Shown: positions 23,001 through 29,130 of the stretch, piece after piece | Layout of the letters: every line of letters starts with the position of its first letter | How positions within the stretch are numbered: position 1 is the stretch's first letter | The notes under the pieces: generated by a model | The model's input: the letters and a program-made list of their open reading frames with translations, nothing else | Told to the model about the DNA's origin: nothing | The model's database searches: none | NCBI GenBank assembly: GCA_050946935.1 | Contig: JBMNVR010000020.1 | Coordinates: 1 to 38,456 of the forward strand | Reading direction: 5' to 3' | From: UQRS01 sp050946935 | GTDB lineage: Bacteria; Bacillota; Clostridia; Oscillospirales; Acutalibacteraceae | DNA: 38,456 nt | Position numbers and translations under genes: made by a program

Positions 23001-24752
23001 GACCACTATTTCCTTGCAACATACGATGAATGGTTCTATTCCGACCTTGCGGGGCTTACGGATATTTCCGACGGATATAAAACCTTTACGCTGTCGCCGA
23101 ATATGATTGGCGACCTGAATTATGTAAACATGAAAACGGACACGGTCAGAGGTATGCTTGAAAGCAGTTGGAGCCTCAACGACGACGGAACGGCGACAAT
23201 GAAGATTACGGTGCCGTTCGGCTCGGTTGCAAAGGTGTATTTTCCGACCGCAAGAATCAGCGATGTAACTATGAACGGCGTTGCCGTTTCAACGGATATT
23301 GTGGGTGTCAGAAGTACGGGCAGAGATAACTCCGCCTTTGCGGAGCTTGAATCAGGAAGCTATGTTTTTACTACTAAAACCGAGCAGAACCCGATTTTCA
23401 AGGACACTTTAACCGAGGCTGTCGACGCGGCGGAAAAATTCAAAGAGGAGAATTTTACGCCCGAGCTTTGGGAGCCGCTCGCCAAAGCGCTTGACGGCGC
23501 AAAAGCCGTTTTGTCGGAGGAAAAACCGACCCAGAAGAAAATCAACGACGCTGTTCTTTTGCTCGAATCCGTGCTGAGCGCCATGAACGGCAGTGAAGCC
23601 AGAATAAAGCTTAACTCCCTGATTGAGAAAATCGGCAACGAGGTTGCCGACGGGCCGCAGTATTCCGGAGATTCATACAGAGCGTTCCGGTCGGCGATGA
23701 TTACCGCAAAATCGGTTGCGGCGAATTTCAATTATGATGACGCCGCTTTGATCGAGGCGGCGGAAAAGCTTCAAAAAGCGTATGATTTAATGATTAAATC
23801 GGGCGTAAACCTCGCGCTGAACAAGACGGTAACCGCATATACAAGCGAGGAAAACAGCAGCTGGAGCTGGGGAAAAGTTAATCTCACCGACGGCGACAGA
23901 AAAAACTCCAACCCCGGGAATGAGTACGCGGGCTATTCAAGCAAGGGCAGCGCTTCTCCCGATTCGGTTGAGTGGGTTACCGTTGATTTAGGCGAGTCGG
24001 TGCAGTTTGACAATGTTGTTTTATACGGCTCGTGCGGCTCTGACCTCATCTGCTATTTATTGCCGGTTGATTTTGAAATTCAGGTTTCGGCTGACGGTTC
24101 AAGCTGGGAAACCGTACATAGCGAAAAAGGCTGTGAGGTTGGCAAATACGGCGCAGTTTCATTTAAATTTGAAAGCCTTACCGCAAGATATGTAAGACTT
24201 TATGCGACAAAGCTCAGAAGCAAGCCGTCCGAAACCGGCACCTACCGTATTCAGATTGCCGAGCTCGAGGTGTATAACAGCGCCACAGCCGGGTCCGACC
24301 GCCTTATCGGGTTGGAAATAAGCGATTTTGTTACGCTGAACCCCTTGTTTGATATGGGGCTTGCCGAATACTCCACCGGCGTCGGAAACGATGTAAGCTC
24401 GGTCAGAATCAAACCGTATGCCGATGACGGTGCCGAGATAAAAGTAAACGGCGAGAGTGTGGCAAGCGGCTCGTTCAGCGGAGATATTCAGCTGTCGGGC
24501 GGCGAAAATGTTATAACCGTGTCTGTCGGAGGAAATGATACCCTGATAAAGATTACCAAAGAGTCCGCGGCTGTTCCGGGCGATATGGACGGCGACGGAA
24601 ATGTAACGGTTTCCGATGTAGTCGCTCTGCGCAAGATTATTATGAAAGGGAGCGCAACCGAAGCCGAAAAGCTGTGCGGCGATATGGATAAGGACGGAAA
24701 ATTATCTGTATCCGATGTTGTTGCATTGCGGCAGCTGATAATAAAAGGTTAA
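20079..24752 (+). CDS. Giant secreted GH78-type glycosidase with CBM32-like and dockerin modules
   Basis: A 1557-residue exported protein. The signal peptide (about 1-33) is followed by an N-terminal beta domain, Bac_rhamnosid N-type domains (about 160-600) and an alpha/alpha barrel. The GH78 acidic triad spacing is kept as Asp673, Glu678 and Asp685, but in the unusual setting DSPVFEKNGWLGD instead of DCPxRExxGWxGD. YPSWGHWLSMGSNSAWEGW matches the later catalytic region. Then come two FIVAR-like helical repeats (about 1104-1240), a discoidin/CBM32-like domain (about 1241-1400, NLALNKTVTAYTS), a cadherin-like sandwich and a C-terminal dockerin with two calcium loops (GDMDGDGNVTVSDVVALRK and GDMDKDGKLSVSDVVALRQ). 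It probably removes terminal rhamnose or a related sugar outside the cell. The start is set by AAGGA before MNSWLK. Its full-length paralogue lies downstream. Confidence 0.92.
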   Translation: MNSWLKRAVSVTLSAVLLAPVMMVPASGAVSAAQPSVISELKVNSISNPLGIDTNPIFSWVVNADGYAKSQSAYKLTVSSTAELAEKGDGDVWDSGKTAGENNYDIAYAGNPLASKTEYFWTVEVWDEADKTLGVSDVSRFSTGILNESEWEGDWITYPYFKTDMTVDGANWIWRRNGASFEGTAGGTQYFRKTFTVDGSKTVDSVIIGFSADNQAALYFNGVLQGQTASWNDGVLIVATDYINRVGTNTIAMSCINNEAGYAGAILKAVIKYTDGTSDEVVTDSSWRVGEKEYDGWYSEGYDDSSWQKPDQSVAYGASPWNKGISLQESGSRAAPLLRKEFRISKSVESAFAYVCGLGFFDMKINGQSADDSVMNPGNTQYDRTVPYRTFDVTGLIANGKNAIGVELGNGFYNEIGGVWGWQTAIWRDNAKLLLNLVIKYTDGTEETIKTGTDWKTTKEGPTVSNSTYYGDYYDARREQTGFDKPGFDDSAWKSAAVADKPTGTLKCQTMDPMKKTSAFAPKSITRLESGSYIVRAPEMVTGWAKLNFKAAAGTEIVITYGETLKEDGTVQKVGGGDGINGGWWAFYLQQDKYTAKGEGTETFEPKFSYKGFEYIQIDNYEGELTADDVEIYRINNSVKPVSEFSTSSEMLNRLHSLMHNTILNNFQAKPTDSPVFEKNGWLGDANVALSSMMYNFDMSNYLPNFIEIMEDCWNDYGTVPDMVPTAAWGLGNNAVWNTIFVYGVAELAEHYGSKQYIAEQYDVMREFTVNDINTLKNNGWVWVDGQLSDWENPVGGSDPEAPNDPSSPEGSGICGTAFVYGVLEKMAGFADELGKTVDAAEYRSAMSSIYSAFNKKYYNSESRIYETTTWSPSGTRGKYRQTSNLVPLAFGLVPDEYVDGVVSNLIADIEQKNYHLDTGCVGTKFILPVLCEYGHSDVAYKILTQTTYPSWGHWLSMGSNSAWEGWENTARSRDHYFLATYDEWFYSDLAGLTDISDGYKTFTLSPNMIGDLNYVNMKTDTVRGMLESSWSLNDDGTATMKITVPFGSVAKVYFPTARISDVTMNGVAVSTDIVGVRSTGRDNSAFAELESGSYVFTTKTEQNPIFKDTLTEAVDAAEKFKEENFTPELWEPLAKALDGAKAVLSEEKPTQKKINDAVLLLESVLSAMNGSEARIKLNSLIEKIGNEVADGPQYSGDSYRAFRSAMITAKSVAANFNYDDAALIEAAEKLQKAYDLMIKSGVNLALNKTVTAYTSEENSSWSWGKVNLTDGDRKNSNPGNEYAGYSSKGSASPDSVEWVTVDLGESVQFDNVVLYGSCGSDLICYLLPVDFEIQVSADGSSWETVHSEKGCEVGKYGAVSFKFESLTARYVRLYATKLRSKPSETGTYRIQIAELEVYNSATAGSDRLIGLEISDFVTLNPLFDMGLAEYSTGVGNDVSSVRIKPYADDGAEIKVNGESVASGSFSGDIQLSGGENVITVSVGGNDTLIKITKESAAVPGDMDGDGNVTVSDVVALRKIIMKGSATEAEKLCGDMDKDGKLSVSDVVALRQLIIKG

Positions 24753-24761
24753 TTGTAGTAT

Positions 24762-24777
24762 AAAAAAGAGCGCTTCA
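24762..24777 (+). terminator. Left half of a bidirectional terminator split by the IS3-type element
   Basis: AAAAAAGAGCGCTTCA, ten bases after the GH78 stop, pairs (one G-U) with TGAAGTGCTCTTTTT at 28129-28143 beside the convergent araC gene. The two halves are separated by the inserted element. Confidence 0.6.
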
Positions 24778-24791
24778 CTGATATTGATATG

Positions 24792-24846
24792 ATCCCCCTT
24801 AAGTAGACAAGGTAAATAACCAAAATCTACTTAAGGGGGATTTTTT
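24792..24846 (+). promoter_or_regulatory. Guard hairpin before the transposase start
   Basis: A perfect 16-pair stem (ATCCCCCTTAAGTAGA / TCTACTTAAGGGGGAT) is followed by six Ts and then directly by the transposase ATG. It would both terminate transcripts entering from the flank and bury the AAGGGGG ribosome binding site. This is a common IS safeguard. Confidence 0.7.
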
Positions 24847-25494
24847 ATGTATCGAAAGTATACACCAGAGGAAAAAATAAAAATTGTCGAGGGGTATATA
24901 AGAGGCGAATACTCTTGGAATGAAAAGGTTCATGTACTTGGATATAAAAAACTCCAGGATGTTTCAGGCGTTGGCTTTCTCTCTATCGTCAACATGGCGA
25001 AGCGGCTTTTTATAAGGCTACAGGCAATGCTTCATATACGAAAGAGTTTAAGATAATGGTTGTGAAGGAATATATTGCGGGAGAAAGTTCTGCCTTTGAA
25101 GTTGCAGCCAAATATAAACTCAGTAATGCAGATATTTTATTACGTTGGGTTTCAGTATACAAGTAAGGTTTTTCAGAGGAAACTCAAGGAGCACGAAATG
25201 GAACAATCCATGTCCAGAGTTGGGTGCTGTATAGATAATGGTCCTACCGAAGGATTTTGGGGTATCATAAAATCAGAAATGTATCAAATGTATGAAATAA
25301 CGGATGAAGCCTCTTTGAGATTCGCGATAAAAGATTATATTAGATTCTATAGTGAAGAACGACCTCAAGACAGGTATCATTGTAAAACACCACTTGAAGT
25401 TAGAAGTGAAGCATTATCTTCTACCAATCCAATAGGATACCCTGTTTTTTAAAATAAGCGAATTAAAAAATACAAAGAAAAATGGGTAGCGTAA
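24847..25494 (+). pseudogene. IS3-family transposase remnant (OrfA and OrfB pieces)
   Basis: The first frame starts MYRKYTPEEKIKIVEGYIRG, a helix-turn-helix OrfA. It then shifts frame near 24950-25010 to continue as YKATGNASYTKEFKIMVVKE up to LLRWVSVYK and a stop. The C-terminal part of OrfB resumes at about 25165 with DNGPTEGFWGIIKSEMYQ, which includes the last catalytic glutamate of the DDE site. A further frameshift near 25450 separates the natural end NKRIKKYKEKW. The first two acidic residues of the integrase core are deleted, so no active transposase is made. Confidence 0.85.
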
Positions 25495-25808
25495 TTAAAA
25501 GATATGGATTCTTTAATTTCAACGTTGTCGTCTACCATTCGATAATGAACAACTTTCATCCAATCATCAGTCGTCTGGCCGTAGTCGAAGTAGGATACGC
25601 CATTGTCCAAGGTGCTTTTCATTTTGCTCATGCGCGCATATTCTTTGAATACGATTTTGCGCAGCTCGTCTGCCTCCGCCCAATCCGGCAAACTGGCTTC
25701 ATCCTTGACCCAACCGATGTAGCTGGAGATGGCCGACGCCTGCGGCGCGCAGAACATCGTGCATAGACAAATGATGAACACCAATATCATGCTATATACT
25801 CGTTTCAT
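25449..25808 (-). pseudogene. Truncated duplicate of the neighbouring secreted dockerin-protein gene
   Basis: A 119-codon frame. Its first 84 or so residues (from MKRVYSMILVFIICLCTMFC, a signal peptide) are nearly identical to the next gene upstream, but then it diverges into an unrelated tail that runs into the transposase remnant and stops over its end. The LGFP-like region and dockerin are missing. The AAGGAG site is intact, so a short secreted peptide might still be made. Confidence 0.75.
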
Positions 25809-26750
25809 CCAAAACACTCCTTACCCTCCTGATTCACCCCATCACAATCCGTTGCCGGAGGGCGACCACGTCCGAGACGGTGACATCGAAATCCCCATCC
25901 ATATCCATGATGACCTGTTGTGTCACACTCGCCGCGACCGGGTTTACAATGTACTGCCGCAGCGCCACCACATCGGTCACCGTCACACTCCCATTTTCAT
26001 CTGCATCGCCCTTGTGTGCGTAGGCGTACCGCTCCTCTGTGCCCGATTCCGGCGGCGGAGTATATGCTGAATCGTTATAATAATATGTTTTATAATTTGT
26101 TGTTCCGGATTGATTAGTAGATGTATAATCTGATTTTAAATAACCGCTTTCATAATTTTGGTATGCTTTATTTTCAACCCAATATTGGTTACTCACAGGC
26201 AGCCCCAACCCCCAATGTCCAAGTCCATTGCGATCAATAAACTCTCTGACGGCCTGATCCCGAATAGTGTATGCCTTTCCCTTTTTATATGATTCTTCGG
26301 TTACAATAATTATTGAAACATTCTTATATTCTTCCAAATCATTATCTTCTGTAGAATTTCCATTAACAAACATTTGCGCTAAATAATACACCGGTTCCGC
26401 ATAACTTAAGCGACACACCATCATCCAATCATCAGTTGTCTGGCCATAGTCAAAGTAGGATACGCCATTGTCCAAGGTGCTTTTCATTTTGCTCATGCGC
26501 GCATATTCTTTGAATACGATTTTGCGCAGCTCGTCTGCCTCCGCCCAATCCGGCAAACCGGCTTCATCCTTGACCCAACCGATATAGCTGGAGATGGCCG
26601 ACGCCTGCGGCACGCAGAACATCGTGCATAGACAAATGATGAACACCAATATCATGCTATATACTCGTTTCATCCAAAACACTCCTTACCCCCCTGATTC
26701 ACCTCGTCACAATCCGTTGCCGGAGGGCGACCACGTCCGAGACGGTGACA
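25556..26750 (-). repeat. Two near-identical 330-bp direct repeats, 865 bp apart
   Basis: Segments 25556-25885 and 26421-26750 differ at about a dozen positions by eye. Each spans the 5' part of one secreted-protein gene, its ribosome binding site and the dockerin end of the gene upstream. This is the footprint of a recent tandem duplication of one gene. Confidence 0.9.
25834..26673 (-). CDS. Secreted LGFP-like repeat protein with C-terminal dockerin
   Basis: A 279-residue exported protein: signal peptide (1-27, ending PQASA), an uncharacterised N-terminal region (SSYIGWVKDEAGLPDWAEAD), a segment resembling LGFP repeats (LGLPVSNQYWVENKAYQNYE, about 155-180), a Tyr/Ser/Thr-rich linker, and a dockerin (about 220-279) with loops DADENGSVTVTDVVALRQ and DMDGDFDVTVSDVVALRQ. 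LGFP repeats usually contact cell-wall or surface glycans, and dockerins bind cohesins, so a surface or complex-bound role is plausible but not shown. ATG is chosen at eight bases from AAGGAG. It follows the next dockerin gene after 25 bases and shares its transcript. Confidence 0.82.
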   Translation of the reverse strand: MKRVYSMILVFIICLCTMFCVPQASAISSYIGWVKDEAGLPDWAEADELRKIVFKEYARMSKMKSTLDNGVSYFDYGQTTDDWMMVCRLSYAEPVYYLAQMFVNGNSTEDNDLEEYKNVSIIIVTEESYKKGKAYTIRDQAVREFIDRNGLGHWGLGLPVSNQYWVENKAYQNYESGYLKSDYTSTNQSGTTNYKTYYYNDSAYTPPPESGTEERYAYAHKGDADENGSVTVTDVVALRQYIVNPVAASVTQQVIMDMDGDFDVTVSDVVALRQRIVMG

Positions 26751-27607
26751 GTCCCATCGGCATCAAGATCACCAAAAAGCATAGCGTCTTCCTCTTTCTG
26801 CACAGCGTCCTGTATGATTGTGCTGCGGAGAGAAACCACATCGCTGACCGATAAAACGGAATCGAGATCCATATCGCCGACGGGATATGTATCAAATTCT
26901 CCCGAATCCCGGGCGATTTGATCTATATCCTCATCATTGACCCATCCTTTGATATAGGCATCACCCAACGCAGCGTATTCATCTGCGTCCGCAGATGTAA
27001 ATCTCTGGATAAGGATTTCGTGATCGTTTGTATAAAATTTTAGTATACGATTGCCGACCCTTTCAAAACCGATCCCGGCCTGCGCCGTAATGTCTCGAAT
27101 GCCGAATTTTACAACCTGCAAATGATATATTCCTTCTCCGCTGTCAGATTCGTTCTCTTCCCTCGGCAAGATGCGTTCACCCAACCAGCAAAGTTCCGAA
27201 TACACGTACATATATGGATTATAGAAAGGTTCAATTCCATGGCGGTCTGACCACCAGTTTGCAATATGGCGCGGAATGATATCTCCCAACCCGAGTGCCA
27301 TAAACTCTAGATAATATATGTGATTCTGCATATCATATAATTCATCATGTGCAGCAATATAGTTCATATATTCATTCTTCTTTTTAAACGCTTCCAATTC
27401 CTCGAGCAGAGCGACAAGCTGATCCTTATAATCATAAAAATTTACGTTGTACAGATCCGGAAGGCTGGCGACGCCCAGCGCCCATTGATAGATTTCAAGA
27501 ACAGCTTCTTCGGAAAGCGTTTCCGGTGTTTCTTCGGCGCCCACCGGGATCGAAAGAGAGGCTGTCATACAAAGCAGTAACAAGATTGCTGTGAGTTTCT
27601 TTAACAT
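26699..27607 (-). CDS. Secreted dockerin-containing protein of unknown function
   Basis: A 302-residue exported protein with signal peptide MLKKLTAILLLLCMTASLSI ending near VGAEE. The central 200 residues (with ELEAFKKKNEYMNYIAAHDE and a Trp/Tyr-rich stretch around IANWWSDRHGIEPFYNPYMY) match no family I recognise. The last 60 residues are a dockerin with GDMDLDSVLSVSDVVSLRS and GDLDADGTVTVSDVVALRQ. The final stretch is almost the same at the DNA level as in the next gene, from the tandem duplication. AAGGAG precedes the ATG. It is the first large gene behind the promoter at about 27842-27870. Confidence 0.82.
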   Translation of the reverse strand: MLKKLTAILLLLCMTASLSIPVGAEETPETLSEEAVLEIYQWALGVASLPDLYNVNFYDYKDQLVALLEELEAFKKKNEYMNYIAAHDELYDMQNHIYYLEFMALGLGDIIPRHIANWWSDRHGIEPFYNPYMYVYSELCWLGERILPREENESDSGEGIYHLQVVKFGIRDITAQAGIGFERVGNRILKFYTNDHEILIQRFTSADADEYAALGDAYIKGWVNDEDIDQIARDSGEFDTYPVGDMDLDSVLSVSDVVSLRSTIIQDAVQKEEDAMLFGDLDADGTVTVSDVVALRQRIVTR

Positions 27608-27621
27608 GATATCCACTCCTT

Positions 27622-27732
27622 TTAATAATTGCTTTCGCTAATATATTCCTGTAAAGCTGTGAAATCCTGCTGTGATACCTCCGCACTGAAATCGCCGTCG
27701 GAAACATAGCGTCCATCATGAGCGCCCATCAT
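27622..27732 (-). CDS. Possible 36-residue leader open frame
   Basis: A short frame starting with two ATGs and ending 14 bases before the next gene's start. Its end (FSAEVSQQDFTALQEYISES) vaguely resembles half of a dockerin, so it may be the tail of a decayed gene. An in-frame GTG 16 codons earlier could extend it. The ribosome binding site is weak. It lies inside the leader of the dockerin operon. Confidence 0.3.
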   Translation of the reverse strand: MMGAHDGRYVSDGDFSAEVSQQDFTALQEYISESNY

Positions 27733-27776
27733 ACTGTCACCAGCTTGCAACTTTTCTTGCTCACTACACCGCACAC

Positions 27777-27871
27777 GCGTTTACAAGTAAACGCATTTGC
27801 TTGTAAATAAGTCGACACGTTTGCAAGTAATTTCCAACTTTATTATACCGTGCATGGGTTTATTTGTAAAT
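27777..27871 (-). promoter_or_regulatory. Promoter of the dockerin-gene operon with four palindromic operator-like sites
   Basis: On the minus strand TTTACA (27865-27870), 17 bases, TATAAT (27842-27847) form a good promoter. Four copies of a palindrome close to GTTTACAAGTAAAC are centred near 27785, 27801, 27825 and 27864. The last overlaps the -35 box and the third covers the predicted transcription start. The strongest copy has 8-base perfect arms (GCGTTTAC / GTAAACGC). No cognate regulator gene is seen in the window. Confidence 0.6.
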
Positions 27872-27967
27872 ATCCAATAAGAAATAGAGCTTTTCTCTTT
27901 GTCAATTGCGCAACAGCAGAAACCTATATTTTTAGAATAAGAAAATTCTTGGTATTGAGTATCCACA

Positions 27968-27994
27968 CAATTCAAGAAATCATTTCTTGAATTG
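27968..27994. repeat. 27-bp palindrome
   Basis: CAATTCAAGAAAT and its complement flank a single C. There is no T-run on either side, so a protein-binding site is as likely as an RNA hairpin. Between it and the right element end I see no coding sequence. Confidence 0.5.
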
Positions 27995-28045
27995 TTGAAG
28001 GTAGAGAACAAGAGTAAGCATTGCTATAATAGCATAGTTGTTCAT

Positions 28046-28079
28046 AAAATAAAACTACCGCATCCGTAGATACGGTAGT
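28046..28079 (-). terminator. Terminator inside the right end of the element
   Basis: Hairpin ACTACCG-ATC / GAT-CGGTAGT followed by TTTTATTTT on the minus strand. It would stop leftward transcripts from araC, or any entering the element from the right, before they reach the dockerin genes. Confidence 0.7.
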
Positions 28080-28124
28080 CATAATGTTTTAGATATTTAA
28101 CCTGTCTACTTGACAAGGGGCATA

Positions 28125-29006
28125 TCACTGAAGTGCTCTTTTTGCGTTTTTCTGTGAGCGGTACTGAGACGGGGTGATTCCCGTTTCCTCACGGAATTTT
28201 ATGTTGAACCATTTAATATCATCAAACCCGCAAACCCCGGCAATCGCCGAAATCTTGTTTTTGGTATTCGCCAAAAGCCGACAGCTTTGCTGTATACGGA
28301 AAGAGTGAAGATAATCGGTAAATGTTTTGCCCATATCATCACGGAAGCATTTGCTGATATACGGCAGGCTGTAATTCATATTCGCTGCAATTTCGCCGAG
28401 CATAACCGGATTCATATAGTTTTTATCAATGTATTTCAAAATATATTCAGTTGTTTCATGTCGGTTCGGAGGTGTAAAATTCTCCGTAAGAGTTCGCATA
28501 AGTGTAATAATAAGCTCCACCAGAACGCAGCGCAGAATTTGCAGTCTGCCCGGCTTGCTGCCGAAATATTCGCTTCGGAGCTTGTCAACCAACGGTCGGA
28601 TTTCCCGATTAACGTCCGAGCAGATATACTCAAGCTGTGATACGTCATAGGTGTTCAGCATAATCAGATAATTTGCCGTCATTTCGCGGAAGCTGTGGCA
28701 TCCCGCAAGCGCCTTATCAACAATTTCAGGGTAGAAAATGACATTGATAATGTCAAAGGGCTGATTATTTATGGTTTCGTAGCGGTGCCTTAAGCCGTAA
28801 TCAATTACAAAACAGTCGCCCTCTTTTATCGCATAGCTTGTGTTTCCGTCAGCGTTAAGATTGTCAACGTAATGAATTCCGTTCCCCCCGCAGACATAAA
28901 CAAGCTCAAGGCAGTCATGCTCATGCCAGCCGACATTTTCAACCCTGTACGGCATAATGCGGATGTCCTCACCGTGAAGCGGATAGTCTTTTACCGTGTC
29001 ATTCAT
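28125..29006 (-). CDS. AraC-family transcriptional regulator with cupin sensor domain
   Basis: A 293-residue protein. The N-terminal 110 residues form a cupin-type sugar-sensing domain (VGWHEHDCLELVYVCGG; DCFVIDYGLRHRYE). The C-terminal 100 residues carry two helix-turn-helix motifs (MLGEIAANMNYSLPYISKCF and IAGVCGFDDIKWFNIKFREE) ending in TGITPSQYRSQ. It is divergent from the intracellular rhamnosidase gene and overlaps its promoter. The same promoter block precedes the first giant glycosidase gene, so it probably activates both units in response to a rhamnoside. The start is the ATG nearest to a GGGG site; a longer form from 11 codons upstream would lie within its own promoter. Its stop codon falls just past the right end of the IS3-type element. 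Confidence 0.9.
   Translation of the reverse strand: MNDTVKDYPLHGEDIRIMPYRVENVGWHEHDCLELVYVCGGNGIHYVDNLNADGNTSYAIKEGDCFVIDYGLRHRYETINNQPFDIINVIFYPEIVDKALAGCHSFREMTANYLIMLNTYDVSQLEYICSDVNREIRPLVDKLRSEYFGSKPGRLQILRCVLVELIITLMRTLTENFTPPNRHETTEYILKYIDKNYMNPVMLGEIAANMNYSLPYISKCFRDDMGKTFTDYLHSFRIQQSCRLLANTKNKISAIAGVCGFDDIKWFNIKFREETGITPSQYRSQKNAKRALQ
28129..28143 (-). terminator. Right half of the split bidirectional terminator
   Basis: TGAAGTGCTCTTTTT overlaps the last codons of araC and is complementary to 24762-24777. Without the element the two halves would form a hairpin with poly-A and poly-T flanks between convergent genes. Confidence 0.55.
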
Positions 29007-29026
29007 ATTAAAACCAACCCCATCAT

Positions 29027-29080
29027 TTAGAAAAAGCATAGGTTGATATTATTATAAAGCGTTTGATATAATATAGTCAA
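29027..29080. promoter_or_regulatory. Overlapping divergent promoters of araC and the rhamnosidase operon
   Basis: Rightward: TTGATA (29043-29048), 18 bases, TATAAT (29067-29072). Leftward: TTGACT (29075-29080), 18 bases, TATAAT (29051-29056). The two promoters lie face to face in the same 40 bases, so polymerase binding at one should block the other. The block matches that upstream of the first giant glycosidase gene. Confidence 0.75.
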
Positions 29081-29130
29081 GAGATATTCTGAATTATGCC
29101 GACCTATTCAACAGATACAGAGGAAACAAT

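Larger units (their letters stand above)
24785..28127. mobile_element. Degenerate IS3-family-type element carrying three extra genes
   Basis: The left end TGATATGATCCCCCTTAAGT and the right end, read inward, TGATATGCCCCTTGTCAAGT both continue into AGACA, giving gapped terminal inverted repeats of about 27 bases with TG/CA ends as in IS3 elements. Inside are a broken OrfA-OrfB transposase next to the left end and, in place of the expected right end, about 2.6 kb of minus-strand genes for secreted dockerin proteins. Ordinary IS3 elements are 1.2-1.6 kb, so this one has captured cargo or is a fusion of two decayed copies. CAC lies at both outer junctions, but a target duplication is uncertain. 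Confidence 0.7.

Noticed and set aside
25556..26750. Repeats considered as a CRISPR or other short-repeat array
   Set aside because: There are only two long copies, and they contain coding sequence of homologous genes; this is a gene duplication.
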